Shown here piece by piece: positions 19,501 to 26,448 of a stretch of 44,171 nucleotides of DNA. Source of the DNA: DATDCY01 sp964513745 (lineage in GTDB: Bacteria; JAUVQV01; DATDCY01); NCBI GenBank assembly GCA_964513745.1, contig CAZEOK010000009.1, positions 1 to 44,171 on the forward strand, written 5' to 3'. Position numbers and translations under genes: made by a program. The notes under the pieces were generated by a model. It ran no database searches. It saw only the letters and a program-made list of their open reading frames with translations, and was not told the DNA's origin. How positions within the stretch are numbered: the stretch's first letter is position 1; every line of letters starts with the position of its first letter.

Positions 19501-19811
19501 TCGGTCGCGGGAACAATGCTCGGGGGCACGCCGAACCCGAGCGTGTCGAAAGCCACCGGGTCGAGAAACGCGCCGCGCCGCGCGTAGGTCTTGTCGGGCG
19601 CCGCGGGGTCCGGGTCGTAGTAGTCCTCGATCAGCCAGTGCGTCGGTGGGACGTCGCGGATCAGATCGCGACCCGCGAGGATGTCGCGCCAGAAGCCGTT
19701 CTCGTCGGCCGAGCCGGGGAAGAGCGCGCTGACGCCGACAACGGCGATCGGCATCTGCGCTTCGCGCCGATCGCTCACGCCGGGCTCCCGCGGCTCCGTC
19801 GGCACGCGCAT
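13515..19811 (-). CDS. PfaA/Pfa2-like lipid synthase: KS-AT-ACP-ACP-KR-DH
   Basis: A 2098-residue megasynthase. Approximate order: ketosynthase (20-470; DAACAST active Cys near 219, HGTGTTAGD, IGHTKAAAG); malonyl-type acyltransferase (580-900; YLFAGQGSQYPG, active Ser in GHSFGE near 682, AFHCP); a coiled linker typical of Pfa proteins; two acyl carrier domains with phosphopantetheine serines in LGIDSVKRVEI (near 1140) and LGIDSIKRVEI (near 1252); ketoreductase (1530-1790; SGGGRGV Rossmann loop, catalytic Ser, Tyr and Asn in FASVAG...DYAAAN); and a C-terminal PKS-type dehydratase (HPFLADHAIGE near 1851, LFHGPRF near 1968). It builds the chain on its own carrier domains with partners PfaC and PfaD. 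Two carriers is few for this class (commonly four or more). The ATG at 19811 overlaps the pfaD stop (TGATG); open frame continues upstream but is a shadow of pfaD. Confidence 0.9.
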   Translation of the reverse strand: MRVPTEPREPGVSDRREAQMPIAVVGVSALFPGSADENGFWRDILAGRDLIRDVPPTHWLIEDYYDPDPAAPDKTYARRGAFLDPVAFDTLGFGVPPSIVPATDTSQLLALIVAQRVLEDAARGQFSPLPRERIGVILGVTSGQELLSTMASRLQRPVWVKALREAGIPESQVREICDRIASNYVPWQESTFPGLLGNVVAGRIANRFDLGGTNCVTDAACASTFSAISMAVNELALGRADVMITGGVDTLNDIFMYLCFSKTPALSRSGDCRPFSDEADGTMLGEGLAMVALKRLADAEAQGDRIYAVLRGVGSSSDGRAKSVYAPRAEGQALALRRAYGAAGYGPGTVELIEAHGTGTTAGDQAEFEALRTVFDESGRSDRQWCALGSVKSQIGHTKAAAGAAGLFKAVMALQHGVLPPTIKVQRPNPKLAIGESPFYLNTAARPWVRGGDYPRRASVSSFGFGGSNFHLTLEEYRGRATRALRRRAAPSELVLFGAESAAELLREVRALEVGGAGFLTWIARSTQQCAPRGAAVRLAIVAADEQDLREKLAASADAVARTPDASIDLPGIHFGVGPLSGAPAYLFAGQGSQYPGMGAGLATLYPAALAAWDLAADLPLAGSLRLQQLVFPPPAFTDEERERQQERLRRTEYAQPALAAAALAQLALLAAAGLRPACVGGHSFGELAALHAAGVFDAEALLRVALKRGELMRDAARTPGTMIAVRATAAAVRALLDDAPELVLANHNAPEQAVVSGPLEAIARFEKRLQAAGLPGVRLPVATAFHCPVVADAAVAFEEFLGTVPFAPAAVPVFSNTEAGPYPEDASGMRRLLAAQLARPVRFVEQVEAMYRSGVRTFVELGPGKVLTGLVGKILAGRPHRAINLDARGTDAATAFHRGLAQLYAAGHELDLSPLWEAFLPLPDPREIRRPAAAIDICGTNHGKPYPPPGGASDLPQPNAEPAVPEPAASTTAMPVTQKSATLKTGRTITATGPQAAQGDQEAWLAAYRELQQQTAEAHLAWQEATTRTHMAYLQSVERSCAAIAQAAGLPPGAGDPAAPQEFSLALPDLRWPPMPEISPVLLGSDPTIGHRDPEPAIGEPVAAPGGLLGVLLDVIAEKTGYPVDLLRPEMALEADLGIDSVKRVEILAALEDRLPGLSQLESAAVAGLCTIGDVVARLDNAAGGGAIALPSQADAPVQVVIAAMGQPASASCEQVGDLTALLLRVVSEKTGYPSEVLTLGMGLEADLGIDSIKRVEILSALEERLPDRDEVDPAAVSALRTLGDILEFIGPHSVDSPVSIAEFALFPGTDDHTPKTDGRAPSAGARDSGGNQTTDDPARDLSADPAAALERSVVEAVATPAPGLGLAGLAAATTIHIVGAGGGVVEALVARLGSRALRIDEPPPEAEAVVVLAGLEGDGSAEDAVVAVRKTFQIARSVAPAFTRRGGVFVTVQDAGGDFGRSGGDRALAAGISGIAKTAALEWPLASVKSIDLARDGREPAALADDIVKELFEGGNELEVGLAAGGKRLTLRSLARGDEGPRPDAALGERPVILASGGGRGVTAVCLIALARRTRGRFILLGSTPLVAEPPGLEDRRDETSLTRALAEAARDTGDSSAPAQLAARARTILACREVRATLAALREAGGEARYETVDIIDAGGLARALDGARAAFGPIAAVVHGAGRIADKLIVGKTDAQFDLVYNTKVRGLRALLEVTAADPLRLVALFASVAGRRGKHGQCDYAAANEAMVAAGAQEARRRGGACCVLALDWGPWDGGMVTPALRTHFKALGAGLIPLAAGAAAFVDEALRGTPGFREVVIEARPASTARAAQPHALEVLVTAASHPFLADHAIGEVPVLPVVMALEWFARAARAARPGLELAVCRDVRVVKGVRLGRYGNGGDPFTVVCRENGGGYLALELRGADGTLHYTAAAELAPSLPGGAAPAVPDGLERFARATYGHELFHGPRFQVIRDIEGICRQGAVATLDGSSASRWGGSWATAAASLDGGLQLALLWSGHVIGGRSLPTAVGAYHAYHGSGDRGGLRCSLRGRVLGEDRVICDISFVTPGGDLVAELRRVELHRRPDCRAVPSLP

Positions 19812-21436
19812 CAGGCCAGGGGTCGCGGCGCGATGTCGAACGCGTCGGGCGGGATGGGGAGGCCGCAGCCGCGCAGTTGCTGGGCTCGCGTCACCGCGAT
19901 GGCGCCCTCGAGCAGATTGCGGCCGATCTGGGCGACGGTGCGCCGCACCGGGTCCTCGAGAAAGGAGCCGCGCACCCAGTCGTTGAAGGCCCCCATGGCC
20001 GGGCCGCACCAGATCTGGTAGTCCGCCCGGCGCTCCGGTTCGTCGGCGATGGCCCAGCGGCTGGACTGTCCGAGATACCAGCGGAAGCACAGGGCCATGC
20101 GGTGCTTCGGGTCGCGGGCCGCGCGCTCGTTCTGGCGCGGATCGCGAGCGGCCCAGAACCGCCCGGTCTGCTCGAGGACCGTTTCGAGCGGCAGCAGGAA
20201 GATCTCCCGCTCGAGCCTGGCGCGCTCGGCGGCGGGGATCTCCTCGAGGGAGGCGTGGGAATGATACAGCTCGCGGAGGCGCCGTGCGCGCGCTGCGAAG
20301 AGCGTGCCGCGCCGCAGGACCTGCACCTGAGCCCCCAACTCGAACATGTCGGCGGCGGGCGCCATCGCGACGTCGGCCACCCCGGCCTGCGCGAGCAGGG
20401 CCCGACCGGAGGCGCCGAGGCCGGATTCCACGGCCGCTTGATTCACCGACCCGGTGAGCACATAGGCGGCACCGAGCGCGAACGCGGCGGCGACCGAAGA
20501 TGGTGTACCGAGGCCGCCGGCGGCGCCGAGACGCACCGGGCCATCGTAGCCATGCTGCGCGGCGAGGTCCGCAGCCACGCGGGAGATGCTCGGGAAGATC
20601 GCCGTCAGGGGCCGGTTGTCGGTGTGTCCGCCGGAGTCCGCCTCGATCGTGACGTCCCCGGCCAGCGGGACGCGCCGGGCCAGGTCAGCCTCCTTGCGCG
20701 TGATTCGCCCGGCCGCGACCAGCGCGTCAAGCATCTCCTGCGGGGCCGGTGCGAGAAAGAACCGCGCGGTTTCGGGGCGGGAGATCTTCGCGAAAAGGTG
20801 GTGCCGCCGCTGCACGCGCCCGGCGGCATCGACGGTCAGCCCGGTGACGGCATAGCGCACCGCCGGGAGCGTGAGCTTCATGTACGCCGATGCCGAGACG
20901 CGACGCACCTCCCGCCGCAGGTAGACGTCGACCGTGGCTTCCTCGAGGGCAGGCTCCTGCGGGGAGTGGATCAGGTTCGACCCCCACGCACCATCGGGCC
21001 CGAGCTCCCGCGCGAGCTGCGCGACCGCGTCCTCGATGCGCGCGGGCTCGAGCCCGGCAGCGCCGCAGAAGCACAGAAAACCGGCGTTCGCCGCGGCGCC
21101 CACCATCTGCGTCGTCGTGAGCCCGTTGGCCATCTCCCCGACGACATAGGGGAAGCGAACGCCGTGGGCCTCGCAGAAAGCCCGGTCGCCCAGCCACTCG
21201 GGATAGAGTGCCGGGAGAACAGCGGTCACCGTGGCTTCGACGGAATCCGCGGAATACTCAGACGCGGCGGCGATCAGGACGCCGGGCCGGCGCCCGCGTT
21301 CGTCGATCACGACGGTGACGGGTTCGCGGGGAGTGCGCGCCGCCTTGGCAAAGGTCGCCGGGGCGAAAGCCGCGGGACCGGCATGAACCGGGGTCCCCAC
21401 TCGCGGCAATGTCCCGGAAGATGTCACGCTCGCCAT
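19811..21436 (-). CDS. PfaD-family trans-acting enoyl reductase
   Basis: A 541-residue FMN-dependent TIM-barrel protein of the PfaD/2-nitropropane-dioxygenase-like family. Visible family blocks are RFPYVVGEMANG, WGSNLIHSP, IEADSGGHTDNRPL and GAAGGLGTPSS...TGSVNQAA, the last being the FMN-phosphate loop. In polyunsaturated-fatty-acid and related synthases this enzyme reduces the enoyl intermediate in trans, deciding where double bonds remain. It is the first gene of the operon; its stop overlaps the pfaA-like start. The ATG at 21436 has only a weak ribosome site (GCAGG about 8 nt upstream). The order ER, KS-AT-ACP-KR-DH, KS-CLF-DH-acyltransferase, PPTase is that known for myxobacterial pfa clusters rather than the pfaA-B-C-D-E order of Shewanella-like marine bacteria. 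Confidence 0.92.
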   Translation of the reverse strand: MASVTSSGTLPRVGTPVHAGPAAFAPATFAKAARTPREPVTVVIDERGRRPGVLIAAASEYSADSVEATVTAVLPALYPEWLGDRAFCEAHGVRFPYVVGEMANGLTTTQMVGAAANAGFLCFCGAAGLEPARIEDAVAQLARELGPDGAWGSNLIHSPQEPALEEATVDVYLRREVRRVSASAYMKLTLPAVRYAVTGLTVDAAGRVQRRHHLFAKISRPETARFFLAPAPQEMLDALVAAGRITRKEADLARRVPLAGDVTIEADSGGHTDNRPLTAIFPSISRVAADLAAQHGYDGPVRLGAAGGLGTPSSVAAAFALGAAYVLTGSVNQAAVESGLGASGRALLAQAGVADVAMAPAADMFELGAQVQVLRRGTLFAARARRLRELYHSHASLEEIPAAERARLEREIFLLPLETVLEQTGRFWAARDPRQNERAARDPKHRMALCFRWYLGQSSRWAIADEPERRADYQIWCGPAMGAFNDWVRGSFLEDPVRRTVAQIGRNLLEGAIAVTRAQQLRGCGLPIPPDAFDIAPRPLA

Positions 21437-21539
21437 GCAACACGCCTGCTTCGGTACACCCGCATCGCCACCTCAAATCCGCAATCCCTCGCTGCGCAAG
21501 GATTTTCCAGCAAAGGGCGCGCCGATTGTTCGCACTGCT

Positions 21540-21680
21540 GCCCTCACCGGCAGACCGCGGACCTGCCGGGGCGATGATTTTCCTTCGATACCGGTGGCTT
21601 GTCAAGGCGGGGGGGGGCACTCCCGATGCTCCGGGAACCCCGCCGCGTATGCAATCGACCGTCCGTGCTGACCGGTCGCG
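21540..21680. ncRNA. Structured repeat element, copy 1 (candidate mobile structured RNA)
   Basis: Folds by eye into a 7-bp hairpin CCGGCAG/CTGCCGG (21547-21553/21563-21569); a stem P1 GGCGGGG/CCCCGCC (21606-21612/21638-21644) enclosing P2 TCCCG/CGGGA (21621-21625/21632-21636); then P3 CGACCG/CGGTCG (21656-21661/21673-21678) with an 11-nt loop. The stretch from GGGAACCC to the end of P3 is nearly identical to 31831-31874, with pairing-preserving changes in P1 and P3. The strand is undecided. It lies between the pfa operon and a probable groEL tail. Confidence 0.5.
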
Positions 21681-21685
21681 ACAGT

Positions 21686-21720
21686 CGGTTGGGGGCAGAA
21701 TTGAATTCTGTCCCCAACCG
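21686..21720. repeat. 35-bp palindrome
   Basis: Arms CGGTTGGGG-G-CAGAATT and AATTCTG-T-CCCCAACCG around one central G, with a single G/T mismatch. It directly adjoins structured element copy 1. Palindromes of this GGGGACAGAATT type recall REP-like sequences moved by Y1 transposases; no such transposase is visible here. Confidence 0.7.
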
Positions 21721-21731
21721 TATCTGTCTTG

Positions 21732-21764
21732 GTACATGTCGCCGCCGCCCATGCCGCCGCCCAT
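21732..21764 (-). pseudogene. groEL: Probable groEL C-terminal tail fragment (piece D)
   Basis: On the minus strand these 33 bases encode MGGGMGGGDMY, which resembles the Gly/Met-rich tail that ends most bacterial GroEL proteins. The stop codon is replaced by sequence leading into the palindrome at 21686-21720. On composition alone this would be weak. It is called because it lies on the same strand and in the right order after three certain groEL pieces to its right, and because the same structured element follows both this piece and the piece at 31922-32297. Confidence 0.45.
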
Positions 21765-22126
21765 CTACGCTCGTCGGGTGCATGCGAACAGGAACCGCCG
21801 TTCCCGCGGATCAGATCTCAGATGAATCCCCTTTCGCGGTGCGGCTCTTCTTCCATCGGCGACAGCCACCCGATCGTCATCGCCTCTCGACATGGGATTC
21901 TCGCGGTCGGGCCCATGGTTTGTCAGTGAGGCGGCGGCGTACACCCGGTCGTAGTGCCACGGCTGGCTTGCGCTTCAGAAGGAATGGTAATCCCGATGGA
22001 TTTCTCCTTCTACTTCGTTGACAAACCTCCGACTTGCCAAGAGAATCGCCTCCAACGGCTTAGAGTGACATGACTCAACCCCGAAGGGCGACGCAGCACA
22101 CCAGAGTGGAAGGGGCGCGGGCAACG
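21765..22126 (+). promoter_or_regulatory. Intergenic region with candidate promoter (22018-22046)
   Basis: No gene is evident in this 362-bp stretch. A good -35 hexamer TTGACA (22018-22023) is followed after 17 nt by GAGAAT (22041-22046), a weak -10, placing a start site about 75 bp upstream of the ATG at 22127. The remainder shows no recognisable coding or structural signal. Confidence 0.35.
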
Positions 22127-22678
22127 ATGAAAAGAACCTGTGCAGGTCTGCTGATCGCGATTTTCTGGTGCGCGAACGCGTTCGCCACGGACGTCAAGGC
22201 CCCGGCCGGCGCATCGAGCGCCGATGCTCCAAGCCTGAAACTCGATACGCTGATCACTCAGGACGACATCCGCAAAGCGACCGACCTGGCCGGCATCGCC
22301 AAGGTGCCGGTGAATACCGGCTCGGGATGGACCGGCGAGGTCAATTTCGCCTATCCGGAGCAGAACACGCGCGCCCTGCTGATTACCAGCTTCAACGAGC
22401 GCAAAATCCCCGAGAAGGGCATGTACCAGCAGTACTGCGGCAAGCTCGGGAAGAAACCCCGCTACCAGGCCGTCGCCGGCGTCGGGGATGCGGCCTGTCT
22501 TTACACCGGTCCGCTCAAGGACCTGAACCTCTACTTCAAGAGCGGCGACTACACGCTCATGCTCGTCAGCCCTTCGGTGCCGGGCAAGCCAGCCAACGGA
22601 CCCGCACCGCTCTCGCCGGAGCAGCTGAAGGCGATTGCCCAGATGCTCGCGCAGAAGATCGCATCGAGGAACAAATAG
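22127..22678 (+). CDS. Secreted protein of unknown function
   Basis: A 183-residue protein with a clear Sec signal peptide (MKRTCAGLLIAIFWCANAFA, cleavage after AFA). The mature part contains DDIRKATDLAGIAKVPV, two cysteines in YCGKLG and DAACLYTGP that could form a disulfide, and LNLYFKSGDYTLMLVS. The pattern of a short globular periplasmic domain with a conserved Cys pair is visible, but I do not recognise the family. The ATG at 22127 is chosen over one 57 nt upstream because it begins the signal peptide. It is the first of two closely spaced plus-strand genes for exported proteins. Confidence 0.7.
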   Translation: MKRTCAGLLIAIFWCANAFATDVKAPAGASSADAPSLKLDTLITQDDIRKATDLAGIAKVPVNTGSGWTGEVNFAYPEQNTRALLITSFNERKIPEKGMYQQYCGKLGKKPRYQAVAGVGDAACLYTGPLKDLNLYFKSGDYTLMLVSPSVPGKPANGPAPLSPEQLKAIAQMLAQKIASRNK

Positions 22679-22712
22679 CCCGAAGCCCTCGATACCATGA
22701 AAGTACCGCCTC

Positions 22713-25037
22713 ATGCGCATTGCTGAGAAGGTAATTGCCAGGACTGCACTGGCCGCAGTCCTCTGCATCCCTTGGTGCCTTCTCGCCCGTGAGTCCCGGA
22801 GCGAAGACTCTTTTTCGGAGCAAATGAGGCAACTCGGCCGCCAGCGTAAACTCGTGAAACCCTCGCCAGCCCCCGCGGTGACCTCCGGCGCCTGCGAGGA
22901 ACTCTCGGCGGTCGATGCCTGGACGGGATCCTTCACTTTCACCATGGATGTGACCGACAAGGCCCCGGGCCAGCAACCTCTAGTGATGGTTCATACCTAC
23001 GAGTGGAACGCCTCCGGCAAGCTGTCCCTTGAGCCCGAACTCGAATACGACCGGCCGCGGCCCGGGCACTGGAGAGAGTCGGAGGCGCCATTTTCGGCGG
23101 TCGTGCGGGAAACCGAGTTCACCGAGGGCGTGGCGCCCATCGGGGACCATCACATGGTCAGGGACGCCACGGTGCTCGGGCTCAATCAGAATTTCGCGAG
23201 GCTCATCTTCAACTGCAAAGACCAAACGTACGAGTTCGGTGTCCAGGTCGGCGACCTCCCTGTGAATCGCCACTTCGAGATCGCTCCGACGGCGGCAAAA
23301 TATTGCGAGGAGCAGCGTGCGAAGGCCAAGAGCTCCGGGGAAATGGGGCCGCTGATGGCCTCCGTCGCTTGCCTGCCGCTGGGCATGAAAGCTAATTACG
23401 AGAAGGAGAAGGAGACCTTCCGGTTCAGCGCCAGCGTCAGAGATGCGCCCCTCGCGCCAGGTTCGCGCTCGCTCTCCGGCTCCCAGAAAGTGAAGGTCAA
23501 CCGCACGGGCTTCTTCGCCAAGGAACTCGAAGGGACCCTCTCCTGGAACCTCTCGCCGGGGAAGAGCCCGCCGGTGGAGGTAGTCATCGAGCCGATGAAG
23601 GAGTATGGCGCCTGGAGGCCGAAGGCGGCGGCTGACGATACGACACCCGGGGGGGCCTTCGACTTGACTGCTCGACTTCTGGAGAACGGCAAACCCTCCA
23701 CAAGGAAGGCGACCTTCTCGTTCAGCCTCGCCGATATCTCGAGGGAGCCCGGCATCTGCCTCAATTGGCCGCCCCGGGAGTCCCTGCCCGCAAAGGAGCG
23801 GCCGGACCTGAGAATCCGCAAGTCGATGGGGCTGAAGGTGTTCGACGAGGACGGGCAGTACGCGGAGAACACGACTCCAGCCAGCGAGTGGGGTGTCAGC
23901 GTCGACTCGTACGACTGGGGGGCCTACGGGAAGCTGAAGGTGACGGCGACCGTCGAGGGGGGGAGCCAGGGGAAGATCGTCGCCTACGTGATGGGCAAGC
24001 CGGAGCGGAAGGAACTCTCGATCCCCCTCGACGAAAACGGGAACCACGTCGCGGACGGCTTTGAGCTCTTCCCGGAGAGGGCCACCGCCAGCACGGCGGA
24101 TGAGGACGACACGCCCGCCGGCGACGGCAACACCGGCGACGGGCTAACCTTCTACGAGGAGTACCGCGGGTTCATTGTGAAGGGTGAGCATGCGAGTACG
24201 AGCCCCTTCGTCAAGGATCTCTTCGTCGCCAGCGACGCGGCAAATGCAGAGGCTGGAATAGACCTGTTCACGAGCAAGTCGGGCATCGTGACCTGGCTCG
24301 TCAACCTGGACGAGCTGGATGACGAACGGGTCATCAACTTCAACGCGAAGACCGGCTTCTCCGGCATCTACCAGCACGGGATCAAGATGCGCCAGGTCCG
24401 GGCCTGTACCGAGCAGGAACAGAAAGCCGGCGCCGATCCACGGTTCTGTGTGCCACAGTCCGCTGCCGGATACTCGATTCGCAACGATCCCGAGGGGCGC
24501 ACGGGGCCGCCGAAGAACGTCAACGAGATCGTGATCAAGGCAGGGGGCAAGATCAATCCAGTCCTGGTGGCTCACGAATTGGGGCATGCGGTCAGCATGA
24601 AACATCACGGCGATGGCATGTACCTCTGCGAGGACCCGAAAGAGACGAACGGATCGGACTTCAGCGGGCGAAACGACGTTTCTGAAAAAAAGGCCTACTG
24701 CAACAGGATGTTCAAGGCGGTCCTCCAAAAGGACGGCAAGCCGGTCAAAGGGGTCGGTTCGCTCCAGATCGCGGTGCAGCACGGTGAGCACAGCGGCGAG
24801 GAGGGCTGCATCATGCGCTACGACTTTGCGAACTACTACGAAGTTGCCGGCGGCAGCGCGCTGCCGAACATGCCTTTCTTTAAGGCGTACGGTAAAGACA
24901 CCATCCCCGCCGGCTTCTACTGCGCTTCCGGCACGGGGACTGGCGTAAACGGCCCGCCGCGCCCGAAGACCGGCGCTGCCGGCACGGGGCGCGGGAATTG
25001 CCTGGGGCAGATCTGCGTTTCCGACAAGTACTACTGA
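22713..25037 (+). CDS. Secreted metzincin-like zinc protease candidate
   Basis: A 774-residue exported protein. A hydrophobic signal (residues 1-30, ending ...WCLLARESRS) precedes a large N-terminal region of unknown fold (to about residue 430). Acidic Ca-binding-like loops follow: DENGNHVADGFEL (near 442) and DEDDTPAGDGNTGDGLTFYEEY (near 465-490). Near 620 lies VAHELGHAVSMKHHGDGM: HELGH is an HExxH zinc site and the third histidine sits at the metzincin spacing, but the usual glycine at position 8 of HExxHxxGxxH is serine. Cysteines in the C-terminal part suggest disulfides. It probably acts outside the cytoplasm as a protease or inactive relative. It starts 34 bp after the preceding gene and ends 13 bp before the next, forming an operon. 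Confidence 0.65.
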   Translation: MRIAEKVIARTALAAVLCIPWCLLARESRSEDSFSEQMRQLGRQRKLVKPSPAPAVTSGACEELSAVDAWTGSFTFTMDVTDKAPGQQPLVMVHTYEWNASGKLSLEPELEYDRPRPGHWRESEAPFSAVVRETEFTEGVAPIGDHHMVRDATVLGLNQNFARLIFNCKDQTYEFGVQVGDLPVNRHFEIAPTAAKYCEEQRAKAKSSGEMGPLMASVACLPLGMKANYEKEKETFRFSASVRDAPLAPGSRSLSGSQKVKVNRTGFFAKELEGTLSWNLSPGKSPPVEVVIEPMKEYGAWRPKAAADDTTPGGAFDLTARLLENGKPSTRKATFSFSLADISREPGICLNWPPRESLPAKERPDLRIRKSMGLKVFDEDGQYAENTTPASEWGVSVDSYDWGAYGKLKVTATVEGGSQGKIVAYVMGKPERKELSIPLDENGNHVADGFELFPERATASTADEDDTPAGDGNTGDGLTFYEEYRGFIVKGEHASTSPFVKDLFVASDAANAEAGIDLFTSKSGIVTWLVNLDELDDERVINFNAKTGFSGIYQHGIKMRQVRACTEQEQKAGADPRFCVPQSAAGYSIRNDPEGRTGPPKNVNEIVIKAGGKINPVLVAHELGHAVSMKHHGDGMYLCEDPKETNGSDFSGRNDVSEKKAYCNRMFKAVLQKDGKPVKGVGSLQIAVQHGEHSGEEGCIMRYDFANYYEVAGGSALPNMPFFKAYGKDTIPAGFYCASGTGTGVNGPPRPKTGAAGTGRGNCLGQICVSDKYY

Positions 25038-25050
25038 ACGGGGACCAAGA

Positions 25051-26025
25051 ATGGCAAATCTGGTGACGGCGAGCGGTGCGACAGCCTTCGTCAGGGCTGT
25101 TCTTGCGGCATGGCTGGTGTGGGCGTGCCCTGTCGCCGCAGGATGGGGACTGTCGGAAGCCGGGGCGGAGGAGCTAGCGCCGCGGGGGCCTCTGGATGTC
25201 GAGCTGTTCGTGAACCACGCTTCCGCGGCGAGGATCACCCCCGGCACCCCTTTCATCCTTTCCGTGGGAATCAGGAACCGCGACGCAGTCAGGGCCGCGC
25301 GGGCCGGAAGGATCGCCGAGCGGGAGCAGCAGGGGCTCGCAGCGCTGGTCGGAAAGAAGTCGATCAGCGCCGAGGAGGCGGAGGCGGTCCGGCGAAGGAG
25401 GCAGGCGCCGGCTGTCGTCTCGCCGGTGGTGGTGTCTCTCGTGGCAGGAAGCCTCACGTTCGCGCTAGCGGATGCCAGCCGGCTGCCGTGGACGCCGAAG
25501 CTGCTCGAGGTCTCGTCGAGCGCTCCGCAGTCCCTCGGTGAAAACGACGCGGCGGCGGCCGAATTCGTGGTCACACCAGAGGCGACTGCGGCGTCGGCGC
25601 CAGGGGTATACCGGGTGGTCGTCTCGTTCAACCACAGCGCGAAGGCTCCGGGCCAGTGGAGCGGGCGGCTGGTCTCCAACCCCGTCACCATCACCGTGGT
25701 GAAGTCGACGGGCGGCCCGGGCGAACGGCTGGACACGCAGCTGGCGAAGGCGGAGTACGGGCTGGCTGTCAGGGACTACCGCGCCGCGGCGGAGGCCATT
25801 GGCGAGATCCTCGCCATCGATCCGCGGTACGTCCAGGGATTAACCCTGCAGGCGCAGGTCCACGAGGCTCAGGGGCGGTACGAGGAGGCCCTGGATTCCT
25901 GGGACAACGCGTTCAATGCGCACCGCAAGGGCCTCCCCCGCGAAGACCCGCCAGAAGAGATCGTGCTCGGCATCCGGCGGATGTGGGACAAGCTCGGCAT
26001 CAAGCTGCCGGAGGTCGTCAAATAG
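25051..26025 (+). CDS. Secreted TPR protein of unknown function
   Basis: A 324-residue protein with an N-terminal hydrophobic export signal (roughly residues 12-40). The middle part is beta-rich with a phrase YRVVVSFNHSAKAPGQWSG that suggests an Ig-like fold. The C-terminal 100 residues contain two TPR-like helical repeats: AEYGLAVRDYRAAAEAIGEILAIDPRY and VHEAQGRYEEALDSWDNAFNAH. Such proteins often scaffold complexes in the periplasm. The gene follows the protease-like gene by 13 bp and is probably co-transcribed with it, so it may be its partner; that is inference from position only. Confidence 0.65.
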   Translation: MANLVTASGATAFVRAVLAAWLVWACPVAAGWGLSEAGAEELAPRGPLDVELFVNHASAARITPGTPFILSVGIRNRDAVRAARAGRIAEREQQGLAALVGKKSISAEEAEAVRRRRQAPAVVSPVVVSLVAGSLTFALADASRLPWTPKLLEVSSSAPQSLGENDAAAAEFVVTPEATAASAPGVYRVVVSFNHSAKAPGQWSGRLVSNPVTITVVKSTGGPGERLDTQLAKAEYGLAVRDYRAAAEAIGEILAIDPRYVQGLTLQAQVHEAQGRYEEALDSWDNAFNAHRKGLPREDPPEEIVLGIRRMWDKLGIKLPEVVK

Positions 26026-26448
26026 CTGAGTGCACAACGGCGATCGCCAGCGGCGGAAGAAAAACCTTTTCAGCTTACGGTGGCGAGTCGATGTAACTAT
26101 CTTATTGATATTGCACTGTTTACCCAATCTTTATAATAAGTAATGATTTAGGTGCTTATCCGGTTAAATCCGATCCATTTCAACCCGTCGTGGAAGAAAG
26201 ACGGTCGAGGTATGGAAACATACAATACCTTGGGGCTTTCGGAGAAACCGGACAGGGATATTTATTAATGACTATATAGATAATTCCTGTACAGTATCGC
26301 GTGATTCAGATGTGAGCCTCAGTGAGGGGGCGCGAACGCTCCGGATCGTCACAAGTCAGGCGTGCAGTGTGGATCGACTCGCGCGTCGGGAGCGAATCGC
26401 GGGTCAAGGGCGTGTAACACGGGCCAGTTGGCAGAAAGGGAGGACATC
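26026..26448. other. Gene-free, AT-rich intergenic stretch
   Basis: No gene is seen. The part from about 26090 to 26300 is distinctly AT-rich against a very GC-rich background and contains a perfect TATAAT hexamer (26132-26137) with TTGCAC 15 nt upstream (26111-26116), a possible but short-spaced promoter. The rest, to the Yip1-like gene, holds an AGGGAGG ribosome site just before 26449 and nothing else that I recognise. It could be a regulatory region or the trace of a lost AT-rich insertion. Confidence 0.4.
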
